From positions 4,662,001-4,726,000 of the forward strand of contig NC_089990.1 of assembly GCF_036417845.1 (NCBI RefSeq): DNA of 64,000 nucleotides. The letters run 5' to 3'. Position numbers and translations under genes: made by a program. The notes below the pieces were generated by a model that was not told the DNA's origin, searched no databases, and saw only the letters and a list, made by a program, of their open reading frames with translations. The DNA comes from Apteryx mantelli (lineage: Eukaryota > Chordata > Aves > Apterygiformes > Apterygidae). The first letter of the stretch is position 1. Every line of letters begins with the position of its first letter. Positions 35,240-48,683 of the stretch are shown one piece after another.

Positions 35240-38200
35240 GCCCTCTTAGAGAATAACTTGCAAAGAGAGATTTTCTGGAAACGCCGCTCTTATCGCAGCC
35301 CGTTAATCTTGCCAAGCGTCTAACAATTTGAGGATGTTGCCTCCTTGTAACCGAGCTCCTTTGAAGGAATGCGCTCCTCGTGAAAGATGAATTGCTCATT
35401 CTTTGTCTGGGTGAAAAGATCGTAACATGATTATTAAATTCGGTTATTCAGTGCTAGATAGGAAGAACTATACTTAAGCAGGGTCTTTGTTCTCTTATCG
35501 GAGCTGATCTGACAAAGTTTCCCCTCCTATAAAATGGGCAAATATCTACCCAGATTAAAGAATGCCCAGCACTGCAGAAAGCTATTTACTGGTTTCGCCT
35601 GGATTAGCTTCGCAGTGGGGAGGGCTCGGGGGACCGAAGTCTTCATTAGGTATTCGGCTGATGGATGCTCGGGTGGAGGCTAAATGCGGAGGAGCTCCTT
35701 CCCCTGGGGCGCCCCGCTGCCTCTGCTGCTCCGGGTTTCAATTGTGCTGAGATTAAGATGCCCTGTGGAGGAATCGCAGCCTGGCGGAGGGGTTTGCTGC
35801 CGGCTCCGCTCGTGCGGGATCTTCTAGTGACTCTTTCCTGTGTTTGCTTGGAGCCGCTCGAGTGCAGCGATTTAACTTGCTGCATGGGCAAACTTCATGC
35901 TGGAACTGCTGTGTGTTTCTTGTAGTTTAGTAAATCTGGGCAAGTGCTGCTTTTCGTAGAGGACCGGTGCGTTAGTTGAATTTTTTTGCTGGTTGTGTAT
36001 AGCTTCAACAGAAGAGAAATGCTTTTCTCTTTACATGATTGGCAGTGAGTTATAGGGGAGGGAGTGCCTGTGATTTTTACTATTTAATCCACTTCTTTAT
36101 CTGAGTTGATGGTAGTTGTCTAATTATTAGGAATACACTTGGTTGTTCACTTAAGACAGCTTCGCCTTGCACTTGAGGATGTCTTGGTGGTTGTATTTTA
36201 GATGGTCATGGTTTATTTGGTGAAGCTGCCCAAGTACTCCCTATCTGTGATCCTGGCAACCTATTTTACCTAGCATTAACTGAACAGGGGGAAAAATGCA
36301 GAGAAGCAGCTGTGTAAAACCAAAATGCCTTGTTAGTTCTGTGTTTTACTGTTACTTTAAAATCTGAAAAATTGGCTAACTTGTGGATCTCTGCTTCCTT
36401 TTTAAAATGCTGAGCGCTGTGGACCAGAGCTCTCCCGGGAGGCTTGTCTCTCTGTAGATATAGGACTGTTCCCTTCGAGGTCTTGCAAGCAAACCGCCTG
36501 GGGCAAAGGAAGTGACGGGAAAGCAGCGCCTGGCCTATTTGTGTTATTCCAGCGCAGGCTGGATTTCACATAGCTCCAGCAGCGCCCTGTGAAACGCAGT
36601 CCCGGTTCCCGCAGTGCAGGCGGGTTCAGGCATCGCGTTTAACAGCTTTTGGCTGACGAGCTGCGGGGTTGGCAGGAGGCTGAACCCGGTGCCGGGACGT
36701 GGTGATGTTCCCGATCGAGACCAGAGTTGGGAAGCAAGGGTGGAAAATGAAGGACAGTCCAATTTCACGCGCTACGTTGTTGCTTTGCAGTTTGCAGGGA
36801 GGTAGAGACATGCGGTGAACTTTGTTTTGTTTGGCTGCAACTTGGTTTTATCTCAGTGTGGCACAGAGTAGCAATAAACATCAGAAGAAACATGCTTAAA
36901 TTAGTTTTATACTCTGGCTTTGAATATTGCCATTTTGTTTCAGCAGGTTATCTCCGAGTGCGCTAGGACATTAATTCAGCATGAAAAGACAGCTCCTCGT
37001 CTCCCTGCTCGGTGCTGGCTGGCTGAACACGTGACAAGTTATCAGCCAGGATGGTGCAATAACAGATATTAATTTTTAACTTATGGCAAGGAACTTCTCC
37101 GTTCTAACTGATATCGGAAGCAACCTCAGTATGAGGTGTTAATATCTGTGAATGAATTTCTAACCTTTGTGTACTAAGCTCATAATTCATAAAGCACTGT
37201 TGTGTGTTAAGTAGTGTTCTGTGGACATTGAGCTCATGGAGCAGTTGGAGAAAGCTGCTAATTACATGGAAAAAGCCAAACGTGACTCCAGAAACTTCTA
37301 CTACTATATCTGTGTGCAAGGTAGAGTTAAATGAAGCATTGGAAATAAGTTCATCAAATAATCTTAATACGTACGCAGAGCAGAACATCCTGAATATCTG
37401 TTCATTTTGAGTAGACTGCATAATTAAGACCAACTTTTTTTTTTTAATTAGGGTGATGCAAGGATGTAATAAATCAGTTTTTGTTGAGTTGCTCTAATAA
37501 ATGGCACAATATTACCTTGCTCTCTCTCCCTTCCCTGGCTTCCCAACTGCTCAGATAGGCATCTGTTGTTGACATCTTTGCACATATGTTCCTGTTGACA
37601 CTCTGGGAATTGGATTATTGCAGAAGCAGCAGTGACTGTGTTTGCATTTGTTGTGACTAGCTGGTGGATGAACCCTGTGTGCAAATGTTGCTGGTGGTAC
37701 GTGGAGGGACTGTTCACCCCGTGACAATCCTAGCGATTTGTTCCAGTACGGTGTGAGCTTTACCTGCTTTTGCACCACTAAAGCACCTTACAGCCCCAAG
37801 GTGCCTGATGTTCTTGATGCTGCTATATGAGTAGGTGGGGAGGGTGGGAGGTGTGATCTCATGATTGAAAACAGCTGTGTGGTTGTCTAACACCTGAGCG
37901 ACAGGCTCTGGCACCCTGCTGCGGCGTGGCTGGGAAGTGGGCGATGCTAACTGGCTGTCCTGGAGGTGGTTTGAGCAGTAGCAGCTCAGCTGACGGTTAC
38001 TAATGGAGCTGTGGTCATCACTCTCAGCCATGTGACTGTTCCCCATGAATGTGCTACTGTTATATCCTCTGCTCTGCAGGCTTGGATTGCGGTATTCATT
38101 GGTGTGTGCCATCATTGTTGACTGTATTGGATGGCAGGGGATTAGCTGAAGGTATCTTTGGTTTGAGGAGAGATGCAGGTGCCCTTCAAGGATCACGTAT

Positions 38201-41200
38201 CCTGCTGCAAGGTGGTGCACTGAGGGTGCTCCTGTCGCTTAGCTCAGGGTCTTGCTTGGTGGGTTCCCCAAACCCCAGGAGGTGCTGTGATGTAGACAGT
38301 GCCATGGGAGGAAGGTGGGAGAGACCTTCAGTGGCGCTGAGGTGGTCTGTGCACAGAAGGCTTGAATTCCTATGCGCAATTCACTCGGTGGTGGCTCCTT
38401 TCATGGGCGTGGACTAGGATTTGCCTTGACAAGGAATGCATTTGTGCTGTGGCTGTGTGCGCTCTGTTCCTGCCAGGTGTGTGTCCACACCAGGAGGGCT
38501 AATCTGCATGGTATGCTTGGGGGTTGAGTGATGGAGAGATTGTGCTTTGTGAAGAAACACACCAGTGTGTAGTACAGCTGCTGTCTTAGCAGTTTCTCAT
38601 TTCTTGGCCTGTAAGAGTAAAGTGCAACTGTGTTCTGCTCCGGAAAGGTGAGAGTTGTTCCTCTGTGACTCAAGCCCTTCTGGAGTTCGTGCTTGATGTT
38701 GAAGTTGTAGGTGATAGTCAGGTTTGTTCTGTCAGTGCTCACTGGAGTTTCTCGTCCTGGATGTTCTTCCTGCCTTTACATAAAGTTTTGCGTGTAGTGG
38801 AGACTTGGATAACTCCTCTCCATAACGCTTTGTGCTGTGAAGATCACTCGGAACACTATGGTATGGCCTGTAAAAAGTATCTGGTTTGTGCAGCTTTCTT
38901 TCCCGAGTGCAGAGAGCTGGGCTATACGCCTCCATTGATACCCAGCCTCGCCTCGGTGTGATTTGATGGTACAGATAGGCTGATCCAGTGGCCGGCTGCT
39001 GCCAAAGAGGTGGTCCTGCTTACATCAGCCTTCTCCTGTGCCAGTGTGTGTGCTCCTGTTATCCCACGTGAGCTCGCTCAGGAAACTCATTTTTAGCAGG
39101 TTTAGTTTTCTTCCAGTTGAGCTGCAATCAGTGTAAGACCGGCTTTGTGGTAATTGCCACATTGCACCATTTGTTAGGGGACGGGGAATCCCAGCTGCCA
39201 GCAAAGCCTTTCTTGGTAGTCCTCCTACCTGCCGGCTGCCGGCTCAGCTGCCCGGATGGCATGTGGTGCTCTATTCTTAGCCTTCTCTTGCATATCACAC
39301 CAACGAGCTCTTCAGGGGTTGAACGCCCACGGGTTGAATGCCTGTGAAGGTGTGATTGATGTCCAGCCTTTGAATGGATGCTCAGAGAGGTGGTTTGACT
39401 ACAGCTGAAGGACAGGACTCCTGAGCACTGGCTGGCTGGAGAGCCCAGGTGCGGCATGCTGTGCAGTCAGGAGCTCTCCTGGTATTGAGCAAGTCTCCCT
39501 GTAATGAGGTGTTGGTGTCCTCTGTGTGATCTTTCAGCTGTGTAAAGAGCAAATTGTCGTCTTGTACTAGCTGAACAAGAAAACCCAATGAACCAATGGA
39601 GCAGGAAGACGGAAGTCTCCACTTCAAAGGCTGGCAGAGTGGGACAGGAGGAGAGGACATGCTGATCTGTGCTCTGTTAATACTGCACTGCTCGATCCAG
39701 AGGAATTACTGGTTGTGGGATTGACATCTCTGAGCCCTTTACTGCGGTGGGCATGGCTGACGTCAGTGCCATTAATAGTGGATATTATGAATGCAGGGTT
39801 ATCTGCTTTGCCCCCATCTGTCCCTCTCCCAGTGGGTCTGTTCCCATTAGAGGGGTGTGGACCTCTTTGGTCCCTCCCTGGCCAGGATGCTGGTTGTTGG
39901 TGCCCAGTACTGTGCATGGCCAGCTTGCTTGGTCTCTGTGGGATCAGACAGTATCCTGGGACTCTGTAATCGGGTGGCATTTTGGTAATAGATTTTAAAT
40001 GAGAAGAACGACAAGCCAATCCTGTCTGGCCCGCTTGGATGTCATAGCAGAATTATACTGCATGTGCTCGTGTGATAACTCGTGCTTCAAGCCTGTGTTT
40101 TGTTGTTTAACTCTTAGCCTACTCAAAATTAGCTTTGTAGTTGGGCTTGTGACTGATGAAATGATGAAGAGTTAGCCTTTTGTCACCGGGAGAGCGGCTA
40201 TCAGCAGAGAGGTACCTATCTAGAGCTCTTCTTTCTATTTTGCTTGTTTTGCCAGTTGACTCCTGATAGTTTATCTTGGTGTAATCAGATCTCTGCCCTT
40301 TAGCAGCGGTGAGTCATGAGGACTACTGCTGCCGGTGGAAATGTGGCCTTGGGTGTCTCTGGCAAGTGGGCTGCCCTGGGTCTCCTTCATTGCGTCTCTC
40401 TGGGCTAGCAGGTACCGTGGTCGCTGATCTGGGGTGTTGTGGGATGCTGTGCGTGCTCCCCGGGGAGGAAGTTCACTCCTCCTGCAAAGTCCTTACTGCC
40501 CCAGTGTGGTACAGTGGTCCCTGTGCTACAGGCAATCGGGAATCGATAGGGAAGAAATAATTAACTGTTGGGCACACGTCTGAGGATGTGGGAAGCAGGA
40601 CAACTGTCTGAAATGGGAAGTCTTGGTTAGGTCTGCTGACGATTGTTCACGTCAATCCATATGGACCATATGCTTTTAAGCAGTCTCCTTGTCTCATTTC
40701 CTCCTTTGAAATGCTCACAGCTGTTTTTCCTGCCTCTTCAGTAGGTTTTTGTTCCTGTAAAGAGACTGACAGATCACAGATGCTCCTGGGAGTCCCTGCT
40801 GCATCGCTGTGAAGGCAGACTCTTACTGTGATCTTCAAGAGAAGATAAGGTGTAGTGTCTCTGCAGGAGGCCTAATTGCTGATGTTTTGAAGTAAGCCTT
40901 TTTTTGTTTGTTCTTTTTAGAGCTGAAAATAGTTTCATTTGGGATGGGAAGTAAGAGAGAGCGTATAGTAAGTAGGAAGCTATCACTCATAGATGGAGTT
41001 GAGGGGAAGGAGAGATGCAAACCATGAATGTACTACCAGCATAAGAGCATCATTCAGCATCCAGTTTTGCTGTCACTCTAGTGAAGTTTGGGTTGAACTT
41101 TGCTGTGTTGCTTAGTTATGGGCTTTTTTCCTACCCCAAGTGGCCCTTGACTGAAATGATAGCAGTGCTTGTGGTACATCATTGCTGGTCCTCAGCTTTG

Positions 41201-44200
41201 TTCCTCTTCTTGTGAATCTGACTGCTCATAAATAATCCCTATTCCACTAAATATTCGATTTTCTAGGGGAGCTGAATCACAAGTGTGGCTAAACAAGCCA
41301 ATTAAGCACCAGTGTGGGGAAAAATTAGCAGAAGCGCACTTAGCCCAGTGTACTGTCTCTTCCACTCTGCCTTTTTTGCTTCTGCCAGTGGAAGAAATAA
41401 TTGCAGCCTTCTGTAGCGGGGTTAATAATCCAGCCAGGGTCAGGCAGAGAAGGAGCACTAGAGATGCTGATTCCTCTTGAACGAAGAGGGGGATGCATGT
41501 GTTTTTCAGTTTATGGGTGGATGTTAGAGGAGCATCTGAAGACACTGAGGGAAGCTGTATCCTCGTTTAGACAAGCCCTCTGTGCGCTGTTCGGAAAGCG
41601 AGGATAACAGGGCGAAGTAAGGCTGCGTCGGGTTGGGTTGAATGCCTTTAGCCTAATGAGCTGTTGGATGGTGCCTGTAACAAATAAAACCTGAAGGTCT
41701 GTTTTATGTAGGAAGTCTGTGTGATCTCGGGGTCATTGAGATGCTGAGACCGTACCACACGTCCCCGCTCTTAGAGGGCTGCCTGTTTGCCATAAATCCT
41801 AAATAAGTTGAATTTCCCTTCCAGTCCTCAGGTCACTGCCTGCCCTGCTGGACAGCAAAGCTGTCCTCCGCCACACGAATGTGCTGGGGCTGTGCTCTTC
41901 CCTTCTGAGCCCAGGTGGTAAATGATACCTTATAAACCACTCTAGGAAACAGAAAATAAAGTATTTTGATCTTCATTCTTTTAGAGCCCTTTTCTTTAGA
42001 ACAAAACCCACAGGATAAGTCTGGCCCTTCCCTCTATTCACTTTTCATAACCTCCTTTGTGTTTTAATTCAGTTTTTTTTTTGTTTTTTTTTTTCTCTTC
42101 TAAACTCCTCCCATCCCCTAAATAGAACAGACATCAGCCTGCAAGCAAAGGTTGCCAGACGTTGGTCTTGTGGATTATAGTGGCTTTTTAGCCCGGTTGG
42201 AGACTGAGCTCCACCCTATGTAGACTTGGATTAAAAATAGCCTTTCTTTTCAGCAAGCTGTACACAATGTGTTCATGGCTTGGATGGCTTCTGGGGCACT
42301 GGCAGCCATAGGAAGCCCTTCAGCTGTAAAATGTCTCAAAAAATATGTTTATTGCTAATTCAGCAGAAAGTCCTAAGCTGACCTGTGTCAGGACAGTGTC
42401 TAGCCAAGTGTTTGGCTGCCAGCCATGTGCTTCTCATAGATATTTGATTAAAATTTTAGCTATGCTTCTTGCAGGGCCTGGAAGAGTTTAAAACTGTAGG
42501 CTGGTGACCACAGACTCTGTAGTCGAGATGCTTGGAAAGAGCCCTTGGTCCATCCTCTGTTAGTGGAGAGAGTCGGCTGGACAGGGATGGAGAGGTGAAT
42601 GGGTGCCGAACTGCCGAGCCTCCGGGGCAGGAAGCGGTTGAGACCTTTTTTTTTCTTCCTGAAATGCTTGCCTCAGCTGAGGCTGCTGTTAAGAAAACAT
42701 TGACAAAAGCTATTACGCTTCATTAACTTTCCACTTTTTAAGCAGAGGTTTTTATGCCGCTGACCATTAGGGTAACTACATCTCGGAGCAATAGCAAGGT
42801 CTCGTGCGGGTTTCAGGAGGACCCTGAGGCTCTGCTCTCCCGAGGGCAGGGGCTGCCCTCCAAGGGGCAGAGCAGGGAGGCTGGCGGAGTTTGGGATTGG
42901 AAGGGGCTCTTGGATGGGGAGTTGCCCAGCTGGGAAGGGGCCCTCATGGAGGAAGGTCCTACAGACTTGCAGGTTGCTAGCTCTCGGGAGGAGGCCAGCT
43001 GGAAATAAGGGCAAGTGCTTCCAGCAACTGGTGCTACCTGGTGGTATGAGCTTGGCAGGAGTCAGGTGAGAAAGGGCATTTGAGCTGGAGGTCACGCATT
43101 TCAAACATAGCGCTGCCCATCCAAAAGGCAGCCTACGATCCTTCTGTCTTTCTGTGTTCATTCTGACCAGTGTTTTGATGCTCAGCAAGAATAGCGACGT
43201 CTTTGGGCTGCTGCTGGCATGCAGCTGCCAGCTGAAGTTTGTCTCAGGTCAAGTGCTGCAGGCAGAGTTGCAAGGGCTGGGAGGCTGCTCCTTCCCCAGA
43301 GCCCTCCTGCTCCGTTTGCTCTGCCCAGATCTACGAAGTGCATACTTCTCCCCCTTCTTAAAAAGGGAAGAAAACAAATTAAGGCTAGGAGGTTGGTCTG
43401 GTGTGGTGATCTCATCTCCCCACTGCCTATTAGAAAAGCCAAGCCTCAAAGCCAAGACTCCTTGGGTGAGTCTGAGTGGTTGGCCCTGGCATAGTGTAGG
43501 GAAGAGCTGAGTTTCTCCTTGCTTTGGGCGTCTGTTCTCTGCCTCGCAAATCCCAGTTATTGAATTTTTCTTGTTTTGTTTCGTTTTTCCTCATCCTTGG
43601 CCATGCTTGTGTGAGGCAATAAGTTGTTTTACGGAGCGGTAGCAAATGCAAGCTACTCGCCAGCTCCTGCCTTCTCTGCAGGGGGAAGACGATGGCATGT
43701 GACGCGTCCGGGATGGGCAAGCATGCCCTGCTGCCTGGGAATTGGAGCCTTGAACTTTGCCGTAAGCCTCTAAGGCTGTTTAGGGCTGGGAATTGAGTCT
43801 AAACAGATGAGCAGGGGAGCGTGAGGGAAGAGCACATGGGAGGAGGGCAGGCAGGCTTGGCCCGTATCATGACTACTTCTGACTTGGGCACTTCATGTGC
43901 CTGGAGTGGTTCACTTGACCTTGTTGACCAAATGTCTGTCTTAAATGCCTTTTTCTCTTCCAGTTTTGTGGACACCGCCTTGGCCTGTTCTGTTTCTGGT
44001 TCTTCTAGACTGGACTGCAAAAAGTTTCAAAATAGGAAATATTGTCTCTTTTGTAACAACCTGGGTAAACAATCATAAAACTGATTTTAGAAGGGAGCTA
44101 GAAGGAAATTTTTTTTTTCTTCTCTCCCAAAGTCTAGGTGCAGAGCCTTCATCCTTTCAAGGAGCTGCTTGTTCATACTGCAAATTCTTAAAGGTCGGAA

Positions 44201-45205
44201 GGCTGACTCTTGGAGTTATGTTCTTACTACAGATGCTTTAATGCTAAGGAAAAAATGATTCTTTCTTAAGAATGTTAGCTAGGTGGCTTTTTAAAATCAA
44301 AAATACAGGAACTTAAATGAAGCAAAGTGAGCCCTTATCCACTGCAAGGTCAGGTCAAGACGGGGGAAAAACCATAAAACACTTCCGAGAGGCTTGCTAT
44401 TCAACTATGGCCAATTCAGGAGAAAGCACAAGGAACAAAACCTGTTATTCTGTGAGATGAGACAGACTGAATAACATCAGCAGTGCTGCTGTTCTGTATC
44501 AGTTTTCTGGTATCGGGTGCTGATGGAGGCTGTGGTTCGGGGCGATGCTGCGTTTTGCTGGAGGGGTGGGTGGGTGCTGGTGCGGTAGCGGAGGGTGCTT
44601 GGCTCTGGGATGCAGTAGATGATGCTGCCGGGGACCTGGTTCCCATTAGTGCGGCTCGCGCCCGAGTTCTGTTTGATAAAACTGCTTCTGTTGCCTGGCT
44701 CCAGATGATGGGGGAGACTGTCTTGCTTTGAGAAGAAAATAATTAATTACACCCTTCTAGGGACATTCCTACTGAAATCGTAGCCTCTTTTTTGAGGCGG
44801 GGGGGAAATGAAGGTTAAGAAAAATTCCTTTTGTCCTCCCTCTTTTTTTTTTCCCCTCCTTTCTGAAGGCAAACATATGAAAAGTATTTTGATACTAGTA
44901 GGAAAATAAGAAAGCAGATGATGCTGTAGTCAATTTATATTATGGGACTGTTTCTTTGCCGGTATGTTAGGTATTAAATAAGGGCTCTCCAGAGCTGAGT
45001 GCCCTAGGTTTTTAAAATGCAGGCTGGAGACAGAGGATAACAGAAACTTGCATCCTTCCAGGATTAGATAGAAGGGGATGTGCAGTGAGTTGTTAACAGC
45101 ACAATCTTGTTTTGCTAATGTGCCCCATTTACACGTTCTTCCCTGCGTGTTGCGTTGGAAAATTGCAGAGAGCCCTGTGTTTTTTCTATGCCCATTTTCT
45201 TATAG
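35240..45205. other. Intronic-looking DNA, no exon recognised
   Basis: T- and G-rich on the plus strand, low in CpG, especially 37.4-41 kb. Minus-strand frames in this part (for example 37714-38220) read Ser/Asn/His/Thr/Gln-rich peptides. This is what an A- and C-rich strand encodes by chance, and none is recognised. T-rich tracts lie at about 37435-37446 and 42074-42094. No splice-flanked coding exon stands out. Confidence 0.5.
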
Positions 45206-45534
45206 TATCTTTCCAGCTTGGCATCACAAGGTGAGCGAGGTGTTATCTCAATTTTGCATGCTGAAAGTGCCGTGGAACAATGTGAATTGTTAGTGGCAGA
45301 AATAATGGCTACAACCAACGCAGGTTGTGTTGAAACAGAACCGGGAAATGAGTGTTCCTGCCTTCGCAACAGCGTCCTACTTCTGGCGTACCTATTAGCC
45401 CCTAACGGGAAGTTAGAAGTTGGAGTTCCCATATTTGTTGCGAAGTGTCTTGCTTTTCATAAACTTGATCAGGTGGTTGGTTTTTTTCTTTTTGATGTGT
45501 TTGCCTTGGTCTTTGCCCCAGTGGTGGTGACAGT
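45206..45534 (+). other. Exon-like open segment, unrecognised
   Basis: The frame opens right after the TAG at 45203-45205 and stays open for 110 codons, to the TAA at 45536-45538. It is preceded by pyrimidine-rich acceptor-like sequence with AG at 45205 and at 45216, and ends at a donor-like AGT|GTAAGT (GT at 45535). It is richer in CpG than its surroundings. The translation has mixed, protein-like composition up to about 45473, including an acidic Glu-rich first half and a hydrophobic segment, then becomes Phe/Val-rich where the DNA is T-rich. There is no ATG near the start, so it would be an internal exon. I do not recognise it. It may be a real exon, a conserved element or chance. Confidence 0.18.
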
Positions 45535-46485
45535 GTAAGTGGATTTTCCTGGTGCAAATGGTTTGCAGCTGAACTCCTGCTTATGTAGAATTTATGGCTG
45601 GGTCTTAATGTCAGCTGCTGAAAGCACTATAATGACATGAGTGCATATTCTGCTAGGAGAAAAGCAGGCTCCTTGTGCTGAAAGTTTCTTCCATGGGGAG
45701 TATGGAGAAAGCCAGCGGAGCAGCCAGTTGCGTGGACTCGGTGGCCGGGTGGCAGTACAATGCAGCAGTATTAAGGAACCCGTCTGCACCTACTTCTCCC
45801 CTTGGTGCATGCTCTCTGGTAGTCACTTCTGGCAGAAGCCCATGGTGCCAGGGCTTCCACTCAAGGGGCTGCACCCGAAATAATAGGGCAGGGGATTGCT
45901 AATCTGCTTTCTCCACCTTCTCTCCAACACTGTAAGGCAAAAAAATGTCTTTTGAAGTTGCTCTCCCCCTTTTGCTGCTAGAACTCAGAGCAACCCTTCC
46001 AGGCAGGCAAAACTGCTGGGTGAGCACCGAAGTTTCCAGTGCATCCAGAACAGCACTGACCAAGTGGAAACTTGAGTTAAGGCTACTCATCCCTGTAACT
46101 GGCATACGTATTTCGTGAAACTGTTTCAGCTTGGTAGTTTGCTGAAGAACGTCTGAAAGAATATAAATCCTGGGTCCTTGTTTATGCTGCCATCGTAATC
46201 TTGTGCTAGCTCCTGCTAATCTGCCGGGAAGGGAGTGGGGATATTGTTTGGGTTTGGAGCAGGGCTGCGGTTTTGAGATTCCAGGATGCCGAGTGTCGTT
46301 CCAGGGACAGGCTTGGATGCTTTCCGTGCTGGAGGCTCTGTTGCAGGACGCTGATGAACAGGCTGATTTTCAAATGTGTTGCTGTTTTCCTTGAGTTAAA
46401 ACTGTGTTTGCCTTCTGCTGTAACTGCTTGGCAGCTGGAGTGCTGCAGTAGAGTGTGAGTGTATATGTATATATTTAAAGTGTGT

Positions 46486-46511
46486 ACACACACACACACA
46501 CACACACACAC
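46486..46511. repeat. CA dinucleotide microsatellite
   Basis: About thirteen uninterrupted AC units, preceded by a GTGTATATGTATATAT tract (about 46458-46475). Likely length-variable. Confidence 0.9.
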
Positions 46512-48648
46512 GTTCCACCATGAATCCTGTAGTTAAATGTTTCCTTGACCCAGCATAGAATAAGGTGTTTGCCTCCAGCTGGTCCCAAAAGCAAAGGAAG
46601 CGTGTTCAAAAGCAGTATCGCAATTAAGCATTTTCTTCCTGAGTCTTGCACAAAACGTTTTGCCTCCAAAAACAGATTGCAAGGACTTTGTATTAGGGCA
46701 TGCATGAGGTGTTGCAGGTGGGTGTAAAGTTATCTTGTTAGGATTGGTACTGCACAGACAGGGAGAAGGGGTTGATACCTGGTTTTAAGAACTTATTCTC
46801 CGATAGCAACACTTTGAAGGAAGGGGATAGGGAAGAAATGGCAGTACAGCTACAAATGCATTCATGTTTCTCTGTGTTCCTGGAAGTAATAAGAAAATTT
46901 CTGAGTCTTGACTTTAGTTGAATTCAGTCCTCTGTACAGGAGAGAGAGGGAATGGGGCCTTCTGAAAACCGAAAATATTTTGAGCAAGTGGCCCAAATGT
47001 CTGACCTAAACTTCAGCCTGTTCCTTTCTGTGCTTTTTGGCCAAGGCTGGGACTGAACTTTCCTTGGGGACGCGGATGGGAGGTTCCCATGCAATCCTGC
47101 CTCTGCCCTGCTCTTGCCCACCCCTTAATGTTCTTGTTGATCTAATTTCGAGCTGGGCTCTTGCCACTGTTTAATATAAACCAAATGCTGTAGCAAAGGC
47201 TGTGTATTCAGACTTCTTGTTGAAAAACTTGCATTGCTTTTGCCTGGCTATGAAGTTCTTGGAAATTCCTGTAGCCCTCCTGGATGGATGGTTATTGCAG
47301 TGCCCAGCCTACGGCAGTGATGGGAAGGTCTCACAGCCCTCCTTCCCCACTGCTGTCTTCTCATGGAGATGTATATAACCTCTTGCTACGCTGGATAGGG
47401 CTGCTTGGGTCTGTCCTTTTTCTCCCTTTCTTTTCAATGTCTATATAAAAAGATCTTGGAAACCCATGAAAAGGGGTAAGACTCAGCCCTGCAGTCAGGT
47501 ACGAGTGGCCTTTAAACCAGGTGTTGTGCAAGAGTCTTTATGGCTGGCATCAGTCAATAATTCACTTTAGCGATCGGGGCTTTCATTATTGGATTGAAAA
47601 CAACTTGGCAAATAGCAGGGTATTGCACCTCCTTAGTGCATTGCCCTTTCACGCACGCTGCACGTGCCTGATCATCAGCACTTGGATCTCGTTGGTCTAG
47701 TCAACGTTGCACCTCGTGCTGTCATTCCTTGCAGCTAGATCTTCTCCTCCTGTCTGAAAGCAAAGTTGTTTTGTGCCTTCTATCAAATAGTACATCCTGG
47801 GCTTTATGGAGGGTCCGTGGGCCTTTTTATTTGGAGAAATAAGCTTTTTTTTCACATAAATTCATAAAGCATTAAACTTTACAGCAGCACACTTGCTGCT
47901 TGCACATACAGTGCAAATAATCTCATCTTTCTAAGCATCTGCAAAGAATGCTGTGGCCGTAGGAGCAGCACAGTTATACTCTCAGGCAGACCCAGCCTGC
48001 AGAAGTTTTCCTGCTGGGGTCTGGCATAAAAGGAGCAGTTCTGGGGGAAGCTAACAAATCCAGCTCCAAGCAGAATACTAGGAAAAGCTTCAAGGTCTCT
48101 TGAGATGAGATCTGTGGCTAGTCCAACACAGCTGAACTAATAGGCCCACTTGCACAACACTAAGAGCCATGTGCCAAAATCTTAATATCCTGTGGCTCTT
48201 GGCTACCTCCAGCACCTGGCAGGACTTGTGGGTGTGGTACCAGGGACTCCTTAATGACCTTCTTGCTGGGTTGCACCTGGGAGTGCTCCTCAGGATGACC
48301 CTGGGACTCCACCTTCATGGCTTGCCTTGATTTCCCCAAGAGCAAAACCTCCTTCCCGGTAGCAGGAAGTCACTCCGCGGATGCGTTGAGTGGGACTGAA
48401 GAGCCACCCAGTGGTTGTGTCCCACAACCTCTCGCGACCAGCCCGTATCGTTCCGCAGGATACTGGTCTGGGCAGTGGTCAACAGCTGGCTAAATGTCTA
48501 TTTGCTGGTCCGAGCAGCCTGTAGCTGCGGTGGTATCATCTCTCCTTGCGTATAGGTGGAAGATGTTATTAAGCAGTTCCTGACCTCTGGTTCGGCATAA
48601 TTGCCAGTGCTGCCGCAGTCGAGATTTATTTTGAGAGCCACATCCTTT

Positions 48649-48683
48649 TTGCTGTTGTAATCTTATTTTGAAGATTACAGCAA
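48649..48683. repeat. Imperfect inverted repeat (hairpin)
   Basis: The right arm AAGATTACAGCAA (48671-48683) pairs with the left arm TTGCTGTTGTAATCTT (48649-48664) with a single 3-nt bulge. The inner 9 bp, TGTAATCTT / AAGATTACA, are perfect around the loop ATTTTG. It is short for a miRNA precursor and has no extended flanking pairing that I can see. It could be a structured intronic motif, a dimeric factor-binding site or chance. Confidence 0.5.

Noticed and set aside
47442..47449. TATATAAA as a promoter.
   Set aside because: It has no CpG enrichment, first exon or donor nearby. An isolated TATA match in AT-rich intron-like DNA is expected by chance.
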